Below are positions 61,614 through 64,000 of a DNA stretch of 64,000 nucleotides, piece after piece. The stretch covers positions 2,108,001-2,172,000 of the forward strand of contig NZ_AP025688.1 of NCBI RefSeq assembly GCF_023168325.1. Reading direction: 5' to 3'. Positions within the stretch are counted from its first letter, which is position 1. Every line of letters begins with the position of its first letter. Source of the DNA: Tsukamurella sp. PLM1 (lineage in GTDB: Bacteria; Actinomycetota; Actinomycetes; Mycobacteriales; Mycobacteriaceae). The notes beneath the pieces are model-generated. The model had not been told where the DNA came from and searched no databases. It was given only the letters and a program-made list of their open reading frames with translations. The translations under genes and the position numbers were made by a program.

Positions 61614-61763
61614 TCGGTTGACGCCGTGCCCGGCGTGCGCGTCGCGCTTGTGCCGGCACACGGCGCCCGCGGCCGCGACCTCGTCGGGATCGAAGCCGTC
61701 GGGGACGGCACCGTCGGCGACGAGGGCCCCCACCAGGGCCTCCTGGCGTTCGCGCAAGCTCAT
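61572..61763 (-). CDS. SCO6045-like small partner of the MNIO enzyme
   Basis: 63 residues: LRERQEALVGALVADGAVPD then GFDPDEVAAAGAVCRHKRD. This resembles the C-terminal domain seen in SCO6045-type proteins, which are encoded beside DUF692 genes in actinobacteria. ATG overlaps the DUF692 stop by four bases. By analogy with other MNIO systems it could be the substrate-recruiting partner, but that is inference. The 3' end overlaps the SCO1664 gene. Confidence 0.65.
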   Translation of the reverse strand: MSLRERQEALVGALVADGAVPDGFDPDEVAAAGAVCRHKRDAHAGHGVNRSERRPWDRVTRRR

Positions 61764-62641
61764 GTCCAGACCTCCCTCGCTCGGGACGTGATCGGGGCGC
61801 AGCCCGCGGCGGCGGCGATCGCGTCCAGCTCGTCGAACAGTTCCGCGGCCGGCGGGTACCGGCCGTCGCGTTCCAGCATGAACGGGACGTCCGCCCGCTC
61901 GCGCAACGCCGTGACCAGTTCCAACACTCCGGTGTTGACCGGGTCGGTGTGCGTGTCGTGATACCGGCCGCCGCCCTCGCTGCCGCCCGCAACGTGGCTG
62001 TACGCGATCCGGTCGACGGGCAGCCGCGCCAGCTCGGCCTGCGGGTCCAGGCCGCGGTTGCGCGCGTTCGCGTAGACGTTCGCGACGTCCAGTACGAGCA
62101 GCGCGCCGGTGCGGTCGAGGAGCTCGGCGAGGAACTGCGCCTCGGTGAGCTCGTCCTCGGGCCAGCGCAGGAAGGCCGCGATGTTCTCCACGGCCAACGG
62201 CACCTCCAGCGCGTCCTGCATCCGGCTGATGTTGCGCACCAGGACGTCCAGTGCCTCGCGGGTCCTGGGGACCGGCAGGAGGTGTCCCGCCTCGATACCG
62301 CCCGCCCGGACGAACGCGATGTGCTCGCTGACCAGCGGGGAGCGCAGTGCCCGGGCGCAGGCCGCCAGACGATGCACCCGGTCCGGCTCGAGCGGATCGA
62401 CCCCGCCGAGCGAGAGGGCGACGCCGTGCGGGACGACCGGCGCCCCGCGCTCGACGAGGCCCGCCACCAGCGGGTCGGGCTGCGCCCGCCCCCGCGTGAT
62501 CCGCACCGACTCGGCGATCACCTCGCAGAAGCCCGGGGTCAGGTCGGCGATGACGCCGGCGATCTCGCGACGCCAGCCCAGGCCGAGGGGGCCGAGGGCG
62601 GCGGCTCCGGGGGCGCGTCCGATCGGTGCCACGGTGCTCAT
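61760..62641 (-). CDS. DUF692 multinuclear non-heme iron enzyme (MNIO)
   Basis: 293 residues, TIM-barrel iron enzyme of the family of MbnB, TglH and BufB, which modify Cys or other residues in ribosomal peptides. Expected metal ligands are present: PHGVALSLGG (His72), VSEHIAF (His107), VENIAAF (Glu152), LDVANVYANA (Asp185/Asn188), SHVAGG (His216), DTHTDPV (Asp229/His231), and LERDG (Glu257). Coupled by ATGA on both sides to a Cys/Gly-tailed membrane protein and to the SCO6045-like gene. Confidence 0.9.
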   Translation of the reverse strand: MSTVAPIGRAPGAAALGPLGLGWRREIAGVIADLTPGFCEVIAESVRITRGRAQPDPLVAGLVERGAPVVPHGVALSLGGVDPLEPDRVHRLAACARALRSPLVSEHIAFVRAGGIEAGHLLPVPRTREALDVLVRNISRMQDALEVPLAVENIAAFLRWPEDELTEAQFLAELLDRTGALLVLDVANVYANARNRGLDPQAELARLPVDRIAYSHVAGGSEGGGRYHDTHTDPVNTGVLELVTALRERADVPFMLERDGRYPPAAELFDELDAIAAAAGCAPITSRAREVWT

Positions 62642-63551
62642 CCTCCGCACCCGCCGCAGCCGCCACAACCCCCGCAGCCGCCGCACCCGCCCCCGCCGCC
62701 GTCGCCGCCGCAGGAGGCACCACCGCACGAGCCGCCGTCTCCGGACGCCTCCGCGCTGCCGGCCAGCTCGACGTTGCCGGCGAAGTCACCGTCGAGTTGC
62801 CAGAGCGCCGCCGTGCCGAACACGGCGACCGACAGCCCCACCGCGGCCGCGCCGTACGTGGCCCAGGCCGGCTTGCGCGACGGGGCGAGGTAGTCGAGGC
62901 GCTTGGCCTCGGCCTTGATCAGCCGCTTGCCGGCACGCGTGTCGCGGGCGACGGTCCACAGGTGCGGCGCGATCACGATCAGCGTCAGCATCGCCGGGAG
63001 GAGCACCGATGTGACGAGCGGGATCTCGTGCCGGTCGAACACCACGAGCTGCACGAACGCCGTGACCCCGCCGCCGACCGCCGCCGCGGTCACGGGAGCG
63101 GCGCCGAGGCGCATCCGCCAGCGATCGGTGTCGGTGCGCAGGTAGCCGCGGGCGGCGACCCGCTCCTCGAGGGCGTCGAGCTCATCCGAGAGCGCGACGG
63201 TGATCTCGTTGACCGTGTACGACGACAGGCCGTCGCAGTACGCGTGGACCGCCCTGGTGAACGCGTCGGCGTCGGGCCCGAGCGGCCGTGCGGGATTCAT
63301 CTGGCGCACGGAGCTCACCACGTCGTCCGCCCGGAGCCGTGCGAGCGCCGCCACCACCGGCGCCTGCCGCGAGCGGACGCACGCCAGTTCGGTGGGCGCG
63401 AGCGGGGATCGGCGATCACCGGGCGGTGACTCGCCGCCACGATCCGCCAGAGCAGGGCGAGGGCGATTCCTGCGAGCAGCAGGTAGATGAACCACCTGCT
63501 GTCCGCGGGCAGCAGGATGTCGAGGGCGGTGTGGGCGAGATCGAGGGGCAT
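62638..63551 (-). CDS. TIGR04222-type membrane protein with Cys/Gly-rich tail (one frame break)
   Basis: About 304 residues after restoring one C near 63400. N-terminal helix (WFIYLLLAGIALALLW), a cytoplasmic region with VRSRQAPVVAALARLRADD, two or three central helices (residues 155-215), GLSVAVFGTAALWQLDG near 250, and a C-terminal tail of about 35 residues made almost only of Gly and Cys, with CGG repeats and seven Cys. ATG has AGGAGG 8 bases upstream. The tail looks like a peptide substrate for the adjacent MNIO enzyme. Confidence 0.8.
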
Positions 63552-63660
63552 GACGATCACCTCCTGGTGACGGATCGGTGTGTTCGGGATTTCGGGTAGC
63601 GGGAACGGGGCCCTCGCTGCTGAAGGACCCGTGGGGTGGGAATCGTGGATCGGGGGCGGC

Positions 63661-64000
63661 TCAGCCGCCGCAGCCGCCTCCGCCGCCGCCCCCGCCGCAG
63701 GACGAACCGCACGACGAGCCGCAGCCGCCGGAGTCGCCGCCGCAGGTGAAGGCGCTGCCGCAGGACCCTCCGGCCCCGCCGTCGCCGGAACCGCCGGCCA
63801 CGGCCATCGCCGCGGCGTAGCGGGGGTCGAACTGCCAGAGCGCCGCCGTGCCGAACAGCGCCACCGACAGGCCCACGGCGCCTGCGCCGTAGGTCGTGAA
63901 CGCAGGCCGCGTGCGGGGCGCGAGGTAGGCGGCGCGCTCGCGCTGTTCGGCGAACGCGCGCTGACCCGCGGCGGTGGTGCGCGGCGCGTGCCAGAGCCAG
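63661..64000 (-). CDS. Second TIGR04222-type Cys/Gly-tailed membrane protein, partial
   Basis: C-terminal 112 residues; the N-terminus lies beyond the right edge. Shares AVGLSVALFGTAALWQFD with the downstream paralogue, then a tail with SCGS, TCGGDSGGCGSSCGSSCGG and a final GGCGG: six Cys. 109 bases separate it from the next gene, which has its own RBS. Tandem paralogues of different tail sequence suggest two substrates for one modifying enzyme. Confidence 0.8.
   Translation of the reverse strand, partial: WLWHAPRTTAAGQRAFAEQRERAAYLAPRTRPAFTTYGAGAVGLSVALFGTAALWQFDPRYAAAMAVAGGSGDGGAGGSCGSAFTCGGDSGGCGSSCGSSCGGGGGGGGCGG

Overview
High-GC (roughly 70%) actinobacterial chromosome, most likely a mycolic-acid-containing member of the Mycobacteriales close to Tsukamurella. 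The evidence is an inhA-hemH pair at the left edge, gene order recalling the M. tuberculosis Rv1484-Rv1496 region (inhA, hemZ, Rv1486c, NfeD, SPFH, a VTT membrane protein, mutA, mutB, meaB), KstR-type operators, MSMEG/SCO-type conserved families, and many leaderless starts with a TANNNT element 6-8 nt upstream. Genus is inferred, not proven.

Layout. 0-2.3 kb: end of inhA, hemH, an Rv1486c-like gene. 2.3-8.7 kb: an inserted block with a phosphotransferase under a KstR-type box, DUF3097, and a TetR controlling an AurF-like diiron oxygenase plus a DUF4873 protein. 8.7-11.6 kb: NfeD/SPFH pair and a SatD-like/membrane pair. 11.7-20.3 kb: YeiH-type exporter with a divergent LysR, then an aminoethylphosphonate-type catabolic island (two permeases, ATPase, binding lipoprotein, FAD oxidase, GntR, phosphonatase-like HAD). 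20.3-26.1 kb: VTT protein, methylmalonyl-CoA mutase mutAB and meaB. 26.1-30 kb: flavodoxin, then a ThDP enzyme, an SRPBCC protein and a FabH-like synthase behind a perfect CRP/GlxR box. 30-34.1 kb: a tightly coupled minus-strand operon, PHA synthase to GNAT to SDR to hydrolase to TetR. 34.3-42.8 kb: TrpB-like protein, dehydrogenase, amino-acid permease, StyA-like and SfnB/DszC-like flavin oxygenases, FadD with tandem KstR-type boxes. 42.8-54.5 kb: mixed housekeeping and accessory genes, a vapC remnant, a 23-bp tandem repeat, and tRNA-Leu(GAG). 54.4-61.6 kb: pyrD, uppP, a DapA-like protein, and the histidine phosphatase/DUF3090/SCO1664 module. 61.6-64 kb: a coupled operon of two membrane proteins with Cys/Gly-rich tails, a DUF692 (MNIO) enzyme and a small SCO6045-like partner; this is the most promising uncharacterised system here.

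Data quality. About forty reading-frame breaks occur, in genes as basic as pyrD and uppP. Nearly all are explained by loss of one or two bases, usually in or beside a short G or C run, so they look like consensus errors rather than pseudogenes. Such genes are annotated over their full inferred span and the break is stated.

A second window-wide signal is the octamer GACGGTGC/GCACCGTC, seen about 70 times by eye, balanced between strands and in different codon phases.
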